In this document: in pieces, positions 1 to 11,945 of the stretch
How positions within the stretch are numbered: position 1 is the stretch's first letter
How the letters are laid out: every line of letters begins with the position of its first letter
Assembly (NCBI GenBank): GCA_051453625.1
Contig: JBOZIK010000001.1
Coordinates: forward strand, 56,399,355 to 56,463,354
Length of the DNA: 64,000 bases
Source: Welwitschia mirabilis
Taxonomy: Eukaryota; Gnetophyta; Gnetopsida; Welwitschiales
Direction of reading: 5' to 3'
Made by a program: the position numbers and the translations under genes
The notes under the pieces: model-generated
Databases searched by the model: none
What the model saw: only the letters and a program-made list of their open reading frames with translations
Told to the model about the DNA's origin: nothing

Positions 1-359
1 CTTGTACTTGAATGCTCTGTCGAAATAGTACTTAGCTTTCCATGGTACTTTTGGGATTCCTTTCATAATTTATTAAATTAGTGTTACTCTCTTAGAGGCT
101 ACCAAGTTCCTATGCTTATTCATAGGTGTAAAGAGATTTTAAACAATAGGTAGCAGTAAGTGGATAGAATAGAAATCGATGGAAAAATGGAGGGTTCGAG
201 GACTTGAATAAGAAGGTGACAAAGTGAAAGAGGTGATGCAATATATTTTTAAGTAGGCTTTTAAGGTGTTTGTTTTCTAAATGCCTTTAAAAAAACTTGA
301 AAAGTGATTTTAACGTCTTTATTTAAAAACATAATCCGTTTAAAAAATTACTTCATTTT
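1..359. other. Unassigned AT-rich sequence left of element A
   Basis: No protein, RNA or repeat family is recognised here. The stretch precedes the gag end of copia element A and may be its decayed leader or gag. No LTR end or primer-binding site is seen, so the 5' end of A is not placed in the window. Confidence 0.4.
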
Positions 360-479
360 TGCTCAAGGTGTTTATTAAAATAAATGCCTTAAAAAGCCTC
401 ATACTTAATGCATTTACTAGAATAAATGCCTTAGAAGCCTATGATTCTTGTAGTGGTTCTTTTCCTTTTAAATTCATTC

Positions 480-3400
480 CAAAAGAAGGTGTACCACATA
501 AGTCTAAAAGGACTAAGTGGGTAAAATCTAATTATTTGAAAACTCTCTTAATGCAGATAGATTTTAAGGTTTCAAATGACAATAGCTGATATTTGGATAA
601 TTAATGTTCAAGAAACATGATGGGAGACAAATCCAGATTCAAATAGTTGAGCAACTTTGATGAAGGAGAAGTTACTTTTAGTGATAATGGAAGAGCATAA
701 ATTAAAGGTATCAAAAGCATTGGTGAAGGCAACTTACATAGAATTAATGAAGTTTTATATGTTAATGGTTTAAAGCATAATTTACTGAGTATTAGCTAAA
801 TCTGTGATAAAGGTTATAAGGTAGTTTTTGATANNNNNNNNNNNNNNNNNNNNNNNNNNNNNNNNNNNNNNNNNNNNNNNNNNNNNNNNNNNNNNNNNNN
901 NNNNNNNNNNNNNNNNNNNNNNNNNNNNNNNNNGTCTAAATGTGAAATTTTTCATGGAAAAATAGACAATGTTATCCTTAAAGCAAATAAAAAAGGTAGT
1001 GTTTATAGCATAGATGAATCATTTTTTCCTTGTTATTTTTCTCATGTTGTTTAAGAAGAGCTTTGGCATAAATGATTAGGTGATGTTAATCATGATCAAA
1101 TAAAAACAATTATTTGTAAAAACATTATGAAAGGTATTTCTAAAATAAGTGTAGAAGAATAGGGTTTATGTGATTTATGCCAAAAGGGAAAACAAATAAG
1201 AACTTCATATAAAACTAAAAACTAAGATTCTACAACTATGCCATTAGAGCTCTTTCATGTGGACTTGGTAGACCCTGCTCAAACTTAAAATCTAGGTGGT
1301 AAACATTATTTTCTTACTATGGTCGATGATTACTTTAAATATACATGGGTTGCATTTCTTTCAAATAAATATGAAACTTATAAATATTTGGTTAATATAT
1401 GCAACAAGATTCAAAATGAGAAAGAGTATACCATAAAGAAAACAAAAAGTGATCATTGTGATGAATTTAAGAACCATTTATTTGAAAAATATTGCATTGA
1501 CAATGGAATTGATCACCAATTTTCAGCTCCTAAAATGCCACAACAAAATGGTAGAGCTAAAAAAAAGAACATAGTCCTCTAAGAAATGTACAAACTATGT
1601 TAAATGACAAAGAGGTTTCAAAATCATTTTACGCTAAGGCTATTAGCATATAATGTTATATTATTAATAGAGTTTATTTAAGACCTGATATGGATAAAAC
1701 ACCATATGAGTTTTGTAAAGGGAAACAACTAAATGATTCATATTTTAAAGTATTTGGAAGTAGATGCTATGTTCTAAAAGTTAGAGAATAGTTAAGAAAA
1801 TTTGAATCTAAAGTTAATGAAGCTATATTTTTGGGTTATTCAACTAGAAGTAGAGCTTATCGTGTCTTCAACAAGAGAATTTTAACTATAGAAGAATCAA
1901 TAAATGTGAATATTGATGGTGTTGATATAAGACCTATTATTTCAAATGATGAATAAGATGTATCTCCAAGCACTCCCACAACTAATGTAGTATCAACTAA
2001 CAATGAAGAAGCTCCTTCAAAAGAAGTCACACCTAAAAAGTACAAAGAGCTAAAAGATCACCTTTTAGGATATATTATTAGAGAAGTTAGCTCAAAAATA
2101 AATACAAGGAGTTCTATGAAGAATTTTTGTGCCCACATTTGTTATGTATCTCAAATAGAACCTAAGAAATTTGAAGAAGTTGAATTCCATGAAGGATGAA
2201 TGATGGCTATACAAAATGAAATACAACAATTTATAAGAAATTATGTTTGGAAACTTATAGAAAGGCTAAAAGACAAAAATATCATTATGATAAAGTGGAT
2301 ATTTAACAATAAATGTGATGAAGAAAATAATGTCATTAAAAACAAAGCAAGATTAGTATCACAAGGCAACAACCAAATAAAAGTCATTAATATAGGTGAC
2401 TAATTTGTTTTAGTCGCAAGGCTTGATAGTATTAGAATTTTTTTATCATTTGCACCCTTTAAAAATTTCAAAGTATATCAAATGAATGTGAAAAGTGAAT
2501 TTTTAAATGGTACCTTAAATGAAGAAGTTTATGTAAAGAAACCACAAGGTTTTATTAATCCTCATAAATCTAATAATGTTTATAGACTTAAGAAAGCTTT
2601 ATATGGGTTGAAGCAATCTCCAAGAGCTTAGTATGAAAAGCTAACCACTTTTTTAAATGATAATGGTTATATTAATGGAATAGTAGGTAAAGCTTTATTT
2701 GTTAAGAATCTGAAAAAGGAGTTTATTATTATACAAATCTATGTGATGATATCATATTTAGTTCCTCTAACTTAGGATTATCAAAAGAATGTGCAATAAT
2801 TATGACAACACATTTCAAATGAGCATGTTTTGTGAAGTGAAAAAGTTTCATGGTTTACAGATTAAGTAAACAAAGAATGGAATATTTATTTCTCAATCTA
2901 AATATGTAAAAGATTTAGTCAAATATTTTAGATTAGAGAATGGCAAACCAACTGATACTCCAATATCAACATCTTGTAAAGTGAGTTTGGATGAAAATGG
3001 AAAATCCGTAGATCAGAAGCTTTATAGAAGCATGATTGGAAATTTATTATATTTGCCTACAAGTAGGCCAAATATCATGTTTAGTATTTGTATTTGTACA
3101 AGGTACCAAACTCAACCAAAAGAATCACATTTACAAGCAATAAAAAGAATTATTAGATATGTAAAAGGCACATGTGATTATGGTTTATGGTATCTTATAG
3201 AGATATCCTTTGAGCTTACAAGTTTTAATGATGCTAATTAGGTTATATGTAAGAATTATAGAAAGATCATAAGTGGTAATTATTTTCTCTTAGGAGCATG
3301 CTTAGTAGTATGGACAAGCAAAAAGCAAAATTCAATTTTACTTTCAACAGCAAAAGCCAAGTATATTATTGCAAGGATTTGTTGTGCTTATCTTCTTTAG

Positions 3401-3690
3401 ATGAAGGAAATGTTAAAGGACTTTAGTGTAAATTTTGAACAAGCTCTTATTTTTTATGACAACATTAGTGCTAATATTTATAAAAATATTATTTAGCACT
3501 CTAGAACTAAACATATTGAACTGAGATATTATGTTTTAAGAGGTCAAGTTGAAAAAGAAAATATTACTATGAATTTTATTAGCACATATCATCAACTGGT
3601 AGATATTTATATCAAATCTCTAAATTTTGATAATTTTATTCATCTTGGGAATGAATTAGGAATTATCTTGTTGTTCTCTAGCTGATTGCT
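480..3690 (+). pseudogene. Element A gag end and pol polyprotein remnant (PR-INT-RT-RNase H)
   Basis: Translation across several frames shows these parts. At about 585-830 there is a copia protease region where the D-S-G active site has become D-N-stop, followed by GEVTFSDN and LKHNLLSIS. After the gap come a GAG-pre-integrase region with CDLCQKGK (about 1170-1190) and an integrase core with HVDLVDPAQT and VDDYFKYTWVAFLS (about 1257-1365). RT starts near 2200 (IKWIFNNK, KARLVSQG, ALYGLKQSPRA), and RNase H runs to about 3690 (TKHIELRYY). The RT catalytic box has lost one base: IYV runs straight into a shifted frame where YVDD should be. Stops lie at family Gln and Trp positions, for example TAA after LLSIS. 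It is non-functional. Confidence 0.85.
834..933. other. Assembly gap, 100 N
   Basis: Exactly 100 N inside the protease/integrase junction of element A. The round size suggests a gap of unknown length. Confidence 0.95.
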
Positions 3691-3905
3691 AGGGGTTGAT
3701 AAGATCTATGATTCAGTTGACTAGGGAGGTCGGTCAACTGGCCTGAAAGACGGATCGCCGGGACCCTTACTATACTATAGACTCATGTCTGGATGAGTCG
3801 ACCAAAACTCAAACTGGTAGACTAGATCTATAGGGTTACAGTGTGGAAGTACCATCAGTGGACTCGATTTCTTTCTTAAAATCACCCTAATCGACCTTCT
3901 CTATA
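3691..3905 (+). repeat. GTCGACC/GTCAACT motif spacer between pol and the second ORF of A
   Basis: Short non-coding spacer with recurring variants of GGTCAACT and GTCGACC (for example ggtcggtcaactgg near 3730 and gagtcgacc near 3796). The corresponding spacers in G (35930-36320) and H (44150-44580) are also full of these motifs, and so are the family's LTRs. Confidence 0.6.
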
Positions 3906-4014
3906 AAAGCAAGTGGAGCCTAAATCCTTTTCATTATTTTCTAGCCTCCTATTCTTTTAGATCTAGTGATTTTCTTAGATTTTTCTTATCTTTAAGATCC
4001 TTCAAGTGATAGCA

Positions 4015-5081
4015 ATGGCTGAGGGATCCTCTAGAAAGGACCAAGGAGGTTGCAGCTAGGGATCCTTCTTATTTATACCAAGGAATGTCTAAAGATGCTT
4101 TAGAAAATTTCTCTGAGAAGTTTGAGAAGAAGCCTGTGTATCAAGAAAGATTTATTGCTATTTTAGGGCTTAGAGAGCTCAGAGATGTGATTCAACTCTT
4201 GTGAGATTAGGATCTATTTTATTTTCTTGATGTTTCAAGTTTAGCTTATCCTTTCCTTACCAGAATATTTTATGTTAGTGCTTTATATGATGCTAACTCT
4301 GGAATCCTTGTAATCCTCATTTTGGGGAAGAGGATAAAAGTTACTGTAAACTTCATTGTGGCTATTACTAATCTTCCAAGAAGAGATTATGAGAAGTTTT
4401 AGCCTCTTTGTAACTCCATGAAAGATAAAGAAAAGGTCACAAGGGAGCTTTATGATAAGTTCCATAGCTAGAAGCATACCATTTCTACTTCTTTGCTTAC
4501 TCCCAATTACCATTTTCTTCACTTCATTTTTACCGATAACTTTTTACCTTTGGTGGATTATTGTGATGAGGCCTCAAACTATAGGACCTATCTGATGTAC
4601 TTGGTAGGGACTGGAACTCCATTGATTCCCCTGCCATTATACTGAAAATTATGGTTTCTTAGTTGGGATACCATAGAATTAGGCTTTACACTACTCTGTG
4701 TTGATCACTAATATGTGATGTCATTATTGAGTGATTTTTCACCCAAAGCTTGAAATCCTTCAATCTATGTCATCCATTAGGCATGTGACATTGTCTCTCA
4801 TGCATATCTTTTCCAAATTAAAGAAGTCATCCAAAAATCCTTCTCCCAAGTAATCCTCTTCAAAATAGACACTTTCATACTTGAGACAGATTGACTCTTG
4901 TACCAGGCATACGAAGGAAGATCTTATTGCAACTAGATATGAGATTGTTAACACTTCTAAGAAATCTAAAAGTTCATCTTGGAAGGTAACCAAAGGAGAG
5001 GTAGAAGAAGAAGACTCTAAAGAAGAGTCTAAAGAAGAGGAAGAAGAGAGGAATCTTATTAGATTCTTTCTTTTATACTAA
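4015..5081 (+). pseudogene. Element A second ORF downstream of pol (PF20167-like), decayed
   Basis: Begins at ATG 4015 (MAEGSS) and runs in the sense direction after pol, with stops and frameshifts. Recognisable parts: LRELRDVIQLL (about 4165), a block with YPFLTRIFYVSALYDA (about 4248-4296) and KRIKVTVNFIVAITNLPRRDYE (about 4330-4395), then YHFLHFIFTDNFLPL (about 4508-4550), and a Lys/Ser then Glu-rich acidic tail ending at 5081. The same blocks recur in G and H, so this is a family gene and not a captured scrap. By memory it resembles the putative plant transposon protein domain (Pfam PF20167); no search was possible. Its function is unknown. SIRE elements often carry an extra, sometimes env-like, ORF here, but I see no convincing membrane segment. 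Confidence 0.55.
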
Positions 5082-6625
5082 TGTTTTTTTTCTTATGTGT
5101 ATTTCTCTTCTTTATCATTGATGTCAAAAGGGGAAGAATTAGTTGTGTTACTTATATGCTTTCACTTGTATTTACTCTTGATGAACACTTTTACTTTGTA
5201 CTATTTATCATAATATAATAGAATTTGCACTTCTTTTTATGCTCTATAATCTGTATCTCGAGTTTTTGGTGCAAATCTAATTTCAATATGAACTAAAACC
5301 ATCTGATATATTTTATGACTATTTAATTATTTATGATCAAAATGTTGGTTATCATATATATTTTTTGGAACTGAAAATTATCTTTAAATTTTGATAAAAA
5401 TTATGGTCCTTTCAAAATGTCTATCTAGAAATAAAGTGTCTAATATTTTTGCAAATATTAATAGGCATTTCGTGAGTGGAAGTTTTTTCAATTTTAATAT
5501 TTACAACTAGGACTATTTGCCATCAATGTTAAAGGGAAAGATTATTAGATTGGATTACTAATTGATGTAAAAATAATGTTTTTTGTGAAATGAAATTTTT
5601 TGTATCTTGTATATAAAATATTGATTACTTGCAAGTTAGAAGCTAAAGTTATGAATGTCACATTTTGATCCTAAAACTTGTCAAGTTTGATTCCCCTCTT
5701 AAGGGATTAACTAAACTTCNNNNNNNNNNNNNNNNNNNNNNNNNNNNNNNNNNNNNNNNNNNNNNNNNNNNNNNNNNNNNNNNNNNNNNNNNNNNNNNNN
5801 NNNNNNNNNNNNNNNNNNNNNNNNNNNNNNNNNNNNNNNNNNNNNNNNNNNNNNNNNNNNNNNNNNNNNNNNNNNNNNNNNNNNNNNNNNNNNNNNNAAT
5901 ATTTTGAAGAAGAATCTAAAGAGGAGGAGGAAGAGGAATCTAAATAGATTGTTTTCTATGCTTATGTCTTTATTTCTTACTTATGTGTATTTATTTCTTT
6001 TTTCATTGATGTCAAAATGGGGAGAACTAATTAGTTACATTTGATACTTTCATATGTATTAGCTCTTGATGAGCACTTTTTATTGTAATGATCATCTTTT
6101 AGTAATAGAATTGCACTTGTTCTATGCTCTATAATTTATGTATCAAATTTTTCTAATACACATCTATTTTAATATGAACTCAAATTTTTGACATATCATA
6201 TGGTTAATCAATATTTTCATGATCAAAATGTTGTCCATTATATATATTTTGTTACTTCAAATTATCTTTAAAGTTTGGCAAAATTTGAGATCTTACCAAA
6301 ATGTCTAACTTAATATAAAAGGTTTAATATTTTGGCAAAAGTTAATAGGCATTTTATGAGGGGGAGTTTTTTCAAATTTTATCTCCTTAACTAAGAAAAT
6401 ATTTGCCATCAATATTAAAGGATAAGAATGTTGAATTATTATTTGCAGATTGATAACAAAATAATGTTTTCTATGTAGCATAATTTGTTGTATTTTGTAT
6501 AGAGAATATTGATTACTTGCAGATCAAAAGCTGAAGCAATGATTATCACATTTTGATCCTGAAACTTGTTAAGTTTTATTAATCTTTTGAGGGATCAACT
6601 GGACTTCTAAGGCATCGACTGCACT
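5010..6625 (+). repeat. Direct duplication around a gap (copies 5010-5719 and 5898-6625)
   Basis: The acidic tail of the second ORF, the polypurine tract after ATGTCAAAAGGGGAAG (5121-5136), the following AT-rich spacer and the LTR-proximal sequence occur twice, in the same order and diverged. Examples: 5122 and 6008 (polypurine tract), 5518 and 6408 (TTTGCCATCAAT), 5665 and 6558 (CCTAAAACTTGT / CCTGAAACTTGT). The copies are separated by a sized 178-N gap. Either this is a real tandem duplication or second element, or diverged haplotypes placed end to end by the assembler. Confidence 0.75.
5720..5897. other. Assembly gap, 178 N
   Basis: A sized gap lying between the two duplicated copies in element A. 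Confidence 0.95.
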
Positions 6626-7723
6626 TGGAACAAACTCTCAAAAATAAGCTAAATCCAAAGGAGTCAACTGAACCTGAGTATTGTGCACTTGATACTTCTG
6701 AGCTAATCATCAAGGGGTCAACCAAACACTTGAGGTCTTAACTAGATCTGAGAACTGAGCATCAATACTTCACATCCAATTAACAAGGGATTGATCTGAC
6801 ATCTGAGAGGTCAACCAAACCCGATGCAAAAAAACTGAGATGGATTTTATCATGACCAAGTGGGTAACTAGATAGATCTGTGGGCAACCAAATGAGCAGT
6901 TGACCATACCCTAAGGGTTCAACTGAACATGAAGCCATAAGAAATTAGAGCGACCGAAAAGTTCACTTGGGTGATCTATTTAAGTGATGGCACTAGAAGG
7001 AGTGGATCGAACATTTAAAGAGTCAACTAGTCGGGATAGAAACGCAAATTTTATATCCATTATGTAGCTGTTTTATGGCCATTATAAGTGTGTTTTCACT
7101 TGTAATAATCCTAAAAGACTTCTTTATAAATAGCCAAGAGTTAAAAAATTGTTATACCTTTTATCGAACTATTAAATCTTGGTGATAAATCATTGTACTC
7201 TTTTGACATTGCATTTCTGACCAAAGACAAATCAACATCTATTGTATCTTTGAATACGAGGTTAGATCTATAGCACTCTATTATTCTTAGATTGTATCAT
7301 CTTCAAGTGAAGTGCTCTTTTATTCTCATTAAGTCAAAGATTGAGTGATACTTATGCACTTACGTATACTACCATTACTTCCATGCTTTTTTGTAAAAAT
7401 GTTGAGACTGACCCTTTAGAAGAAGTCTATTTGTAAAGACTAAAAATGAACATGTAATACCTAGAAGAGTTTAAAAGAGATCCAGATCAGGCTTGAATAG
7501 AATCTGATTGTCGAGAGTGGAGTAGGAGGTTTTCCAAACCACTATAAAACTTGTGTGCATATGATCACTACTTTTTTGTTTTCTATTGTTTTTATTTTTA
7601 AGACCACTTTAAGTTATATGCATAAGTTTTTCAGTGTTCAAGTAAAGTATTTTTATTTTAAGATTATTCATCAAATTTTTAGAATCCTATTCATCCCCCT
7701 CTCTCATGGTTTTCAATCTTACA
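6429..7723 (+). repeat. 3' LTR of element A
   Basis: Starts TGTTGAAT just after a polypurine stretch (ttaaaggataagaa, 6415-6428). It ends with the family's typical CCTATTCATCCCCCTCTC block (7686-7703) and a final ACA at 7723, about 1295 bp, close to the 1278-bp LTR of G. Many GTCAACT and GGGATCAACT motifs lie at 6590-7030. A TATA box is at 7125. No matching 5' LTR is in the window, so LTR age cannot be judged. Confidence 0.7.
7125..7132 (+). promoter_or_regulatory. TATA box in the LTR of element A
   Basis: TATAAATA lies in the middle of the LTR, where copia LTRs place their U3 promoter. G and D have the analogous TATTTAAG on minus. Confidence 0.5.
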
Positions 7724-10700
7724 TAGTTTACTTTGGAGGGGTCCTTTGACAAGATTAATGAGTCCACATTTACTTCCTAGTAGTTATAATGGGTGAGTTT
7801 CACATAGATTTAGCTATTTTTTTTTTCAAAAAAATGCTAATTCATTTCATTATTATCTTCAAAGTAAAAAGTCAAATATAAAGGCCTTATTTGACTCTTG
7901 TACTAATGGAAACTGCAAATCGATGGTAGAATCCTTACATGAAAAGACCTCCCCTACGTTTAGTTTAGAAACCACTACTACGGGAACCATTAAGACACAT
8001 GGAATTTGATAAACAGTATGACCTTTCAAGACTTTCATGAAGCATTGACAATGTGCCACCAACTAATAGTGAAGATGAAGAATCAAAATCTGAGTCACAA
8101 CCAAAATAGCAAGAGTAGATTGAATAGAGAGATATGGAATAAGAAGAAGAAAAAGAAGAACATGAATAAGACTTAGATGTTTCACCCATAGCTCAAATTT
8201 CTCACCCTAATTTTATCCTAAAAAATTTTTTTCTTATTATTAATTCACTTAGCTATGCTATCCTTGAGCTACTTTCAAATTACAATTGGAAAAATGGGCT
8301 TATCAAACTAGATGTTGATGTATGAAGTTTTGAATAAAAGTGTGATTTCTGTCATGCTTTAAAAAAAAGTCTTAAAGCTAGTATACATTAATATACTATT
8401 TTCTTTTTTGTATATTATTATATAATATAATTTTCCATTCCTTAAAATAAAATTATTTATTTCATGTTATAGCTTGTTTCATTCCTATATGAAGTTATAA
8501 AACAATACAAACATAAATACTTTATACAAATTCTTCTTTTATTACATTGATAAAAAATTCATATTTATAAGGAAGATATGTAATAAAAATTATGTTTTAT
8601 GTAATACAATAAAAATTTTCATAAAGGAATTAAAGAGTTTTCTGTCTCTACTTCTGGTTTTGATTTGATAGCTTTTTTAACAGTGGCTTTCTTAATTTTT
8701 TTTGTAGCTTCTCTATCAACTTGTTTAAGTTTTATAGGTTTTTCAATAGATTTCTCATGAAGTTTTGCTTATTTAGAAATTTAAATTTAACAAATCTCCT
8801 TAGTTTAAGCACAAATCCCATTAGTAGTATTTTCAATTTTGTTGAGTGCCTTTGCTTTTTCTTATTTTTTTTATGAGGTCTAATCCTTCTCAGCTAAAGG
8901 GACTAGGCATGCATTTCGTTGAGGATTTATTAGAGGCTTTTATTATTATTCTTAATCCTAAATAACCCCTCTTTCTACTAGATATATGTGATTTGCATTT
9001 TTCTTTATAATTTTCAAAAGTTTTAAGGAATTTTTTTTGAAAGTTCTTCTTTTTCATATTTTACCTTATTGACTTCTTCTTTAAGCCATTCTTTTTACTA
9101 ATCCAAAATTGCTATATTTACTTATTTTAATTTTTCTTTTGGTAATTCTTTCATTTTATTTATCTCAACTCCAAAAACAGGTACAAATTTGCCTAGACTT
9201 TCTTATTTATTAGCATTTTCAAAACTGTGTTATTATTTGCAACTTCATTTTTGTTAAGATATTGAATCTATGAATACACTATATCTTTTGATGATTTATG
9301 ATTTTTATATCAATAAAATACTTTACTATGTTTGCATATATTATTGGATTTTTGACAAGCTCTTTTCACATTAAATTTACAATGATATTTACAAAATAAT
9401 TACATGTATGATAGTCATGCTTCACCTTTTCTAAAATAAATTTAAATACTTGTTTTAAGATTTTGTGTAAACTTAGCCTATTTTACCTAAGTAAAAATGT
9501 GTAGGTAATATTCAAAAGTCATTAACATTTGTCTTAGGTCTTATACCATTTTGTCATGGTTTTCACTTAATTCTCCATTAGGTGTTTACCTTTTACCTCA
9601 ACTAATATGGTAGCTACTCCAATAAGTTGACTTAATGAAACATGCCCTTCATGTTATGTGGAAGATTTTGGAACTTCAATAATTGCTATTAATAATATGC
9701 TAAATGAAAAATGTGCTTAACTCAAGGACTCAAAGTGTGCTTTTCTAATGCTTTTCTTTGTACTCCTTTTGTTAATGTAGTATATTATTCTAGTAAAGAC
9801 TTTACTAAATTTAAGAAGCTAGGGCTAGAGGAGCAAAGGTTTAATAGTAGTAAGGGCTTAATAGGTGATAGCAATGTTCACTACATCTAGGGAGATAGCA
9901 ATGAGATGATAATGCATCTTCAACACATCATGATTCAAAAGTTTCCATTAGCATTTAGTAGCTTTAAAGTATTTTCAATCGCAAAAGGCTCATAATATTT
10001 TTTTCAAGCAAGATCATATATAACAGATCAAAGTAGATTAGAATAAGTCAACTAAGAGTAGAATAAATCAGAGTAAATGAAACTAGAATAGAGTGAATCA
10101 AACATTTCAGAGTGTAGTAGCTTTTGGCTTTAGAGGCTAAGAGCATCCTCATCATGCTGCCTCTTGTCTTAGACCTTAAGGATTCTTAGTAATGTTAATG
10201 CTATGAAAACTCAAAAGGGAATAACAGTAATGTTAAAACCTTCTATTATTTTTTCCATCCCTTAAGGGATGTTTTTTAATAATGCTTCATAACCCTGAAA
10301 ATCGAAAAGAGTAGGATTTAGTAAATTTAAGGTATCCAATGTAGTAGAAGAATTTCTAGGAGGTAGGTTCTCTTCATAAAGGTTTATACCATGGTATTTG
10401 AATCTATGAGGATTTTTAAAACCTATATAAATTCCCTAGGGAAACCAAGCTATTAAGTTTTCCCAATCTACTATTCATGTTCAAATGAAAGGGCATGGTC
10501 ATTAAGGCCAAAATCCAATAATGTTACTCTAAGCACATTAAGGCTTACTTCAAGAATAGTTTAATTACAAATTTTCAATCTTTAAGAGGATTGTAATCTA
10601 TTGAGAAATTCTAACTATAGTGTAATTAAATTTTTTTAGCAAAATATAAAATAATTTTATTACACAATTAAATTTCACATTTTATTTTTAAAATAAAGAA

Positions 10701-10797
10701 AGATATAAATAACTTTGTGTTGTAAGGCCGTTTTTTGATTAATAAGGACTAGTCCTTACCAAATGATCTTCTTTTATCTTAGATAAATCAAATACTT
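7724..10797. other. Decayed, unassigned sequence between A and the LINE
   Basis: No family is recognised. At 8046-8210 (+) a short acidic stretch reads with few stops (PPTNSEDEESKSESQPK, then Glu-rich); minus-strand reading of 8640-8780 gives a Lys-rich stretch. Either may be a scrap of a retroelement protein. 10020-10110 holds loose repeats of an AGAATAAATCAGAGT-like unit. The 5' part of the LINE (5' UTR and start of ORF1) may lie in the right-hand half, but it cannot be delimited. Confidence 0.4.
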
Positions 10798-11945
10798 TTG
10801 AAAAGATACCAATCTAAATTTGCATCTCAAAATACCATCCAAAAATATAACACTATTTTTTTTTTGACAACTAGTGATGTGTCGGATGAGTTCATTCACG
10901 TAGATCGCAATATTAGTCAAATGACAAGGATGGCATTTGTAAGGATTTGTGTTTATAAGAAGTCAAAAAGATTTAAGAATAGTAAAATTATTCTAGACAC
11001 CCATTAGAGAGATTCTATATTTAACTTGAAAATAGAAATCCTTCCTTTCCATTATTTAAAATGCAACAAAGAAAGAGAATCAAAAGATAAATGCAAGAAA
11101 GAAGACAAGAATGGGAACAATTAATGGTAGGATGTTAAGAAGGGAAAAAAGAAAGAACTAGAATCTTAGCTAGATCATGCACTATTTCTTAAACAAATAA
11201 ATTTAATATTCTTTTAGAACATAAACTAGGACATCAAACCTTGAATATTCCTTAGGAGCCTCACTATGAAGAGCTAATAAGAGGACATGACCAAATCCCA
11301 GTGGTACCTTTTCCAAATAAAGTAGTTATGAATATGCTTGAGGAGAGTATTGAAAATGTGCCATAGCCAAGAAAAATGGAATTTCTAGTACAAAATACAA
11401 TAACTCAATTTCTTTATTTTTACTTTAATAAATCAAGTTGAATGGACTTAAACTAAAAGAATTTTATATAAAATAAAGCTAGTGTTTTATTTTTGTTCCT
11501 AGTATAAGCACTAGAGGCATATTACTAGTTCTTTGAAAATATAGTAAGGTCAGCATTGCTAGTTAGATTAATCATCATTTTACTTTATATTGGAATTCCA
11601 ATAATTAACAATAAAGAGCTACAAATGTTTATGACTAAGAAGAGCATAATGTTAGGATTAAATTTTTATTAAAAATAACTTTTGATATCCTACCATAATA
11701 ATAGGGAACTTCAATCAAATTCTTAGCCTTCATAAAAAATATGGTATTTTCTCTGACTTAGCATTAATATACCTTTATTCCGATTTTCTCTACAATTACG
11801 GTTATAAAGATTTATTGTTACATAACAATACACATACTTAGAGGAATTTCAAAGATGAACCAAATCTAGTCATGTCTAGATTTGGTAGATGCATAGTCAT
11901 AGAACAGTGCCTCCATTTATTTCTTAGCCTTCATGAGAAATATGG
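10798..11945 (+). mobile_element. L1-like LINE, piece 1: ORF1 end and start of ORF2 endonuclease
   Basis: Around 10880-11110 the translation matches the C-terminal half of plant L1 ORF1 (DUF4283 followed by a zinc knuckle): FIHVDRNISQMTRMAFVRICV, then ILPFHYLKCNKE and DKCKKED, a degraded CX2CX4HX4C with the first Cys now Tyr. At 11690-11920 comes the ORF2 endonuclease: GNFNQILSLHKKYG, FLYNYGYKDLLLHNN, RNFKDEPNLVMSRFGR. The typical D-R-F of the domain reads G-R-C. A 201-bp segment is duplicated at the right end, and element D then interrupts the LINE at 11945. It continues at 21253. Confidence 0.75.
11720..11945 (+). repeat. 201-bp tandem duplication in the LINE endonuclease region
   Basis: The first copy is 11720-11920. 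The second starts at 11921 (ttcttagccttcat repeated), is cut by D at 11945, and resumes at 21253-21438, where the LINE carries on past the duplicated end. The junction shares TTCTTA, suggesting replication slippage or unequal exchange at a short homology. The duplication must predate the insertion of D. Confidence 0.8.

Larger units (their letters stand above)
360..7723 (+). mobile_element. Element A: decayed SIRE-type Ty1/copia LTR retrotransposon
   Basis: The + strand order is gag C-terminus, protease, integrase, RT, RNase H, a motif-rich spacer, a second sense ORF, polypurine tracts and a 3' LTR. That order, the PR-INT-RT-RH arrangement and the extra ORF after pol fit the SIRE/Maximus lineage of Ty1/copia. 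The 5' LTR is absent or unrecognised. Two gaps (834-933, 5720-5897) and a large repeat around the second one make the interior partly uncertain. Every coding part carries stops or frameshifts, so the element is dead. The same family appears on minus as G and H, and its LTR type also bounds D. Confidence 0.8.

Noticed and set aside
4283-4522. A 79-codon minus frame
   Set aside because: Antisense to the second ORF of element A, whose + strand blocks match G and H.
4015-5081. Envelope-like gene in the SIRE-type elements
   Set aside because: No signal peptide or clear membrane segment in the best copy (H), and the core resembles a different domain.
7859-8189. Two minus-strand frames rich in Ser and Cys
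   Set aside because: They are complements of an acidic and Lys-rich + stretch and match nothing.
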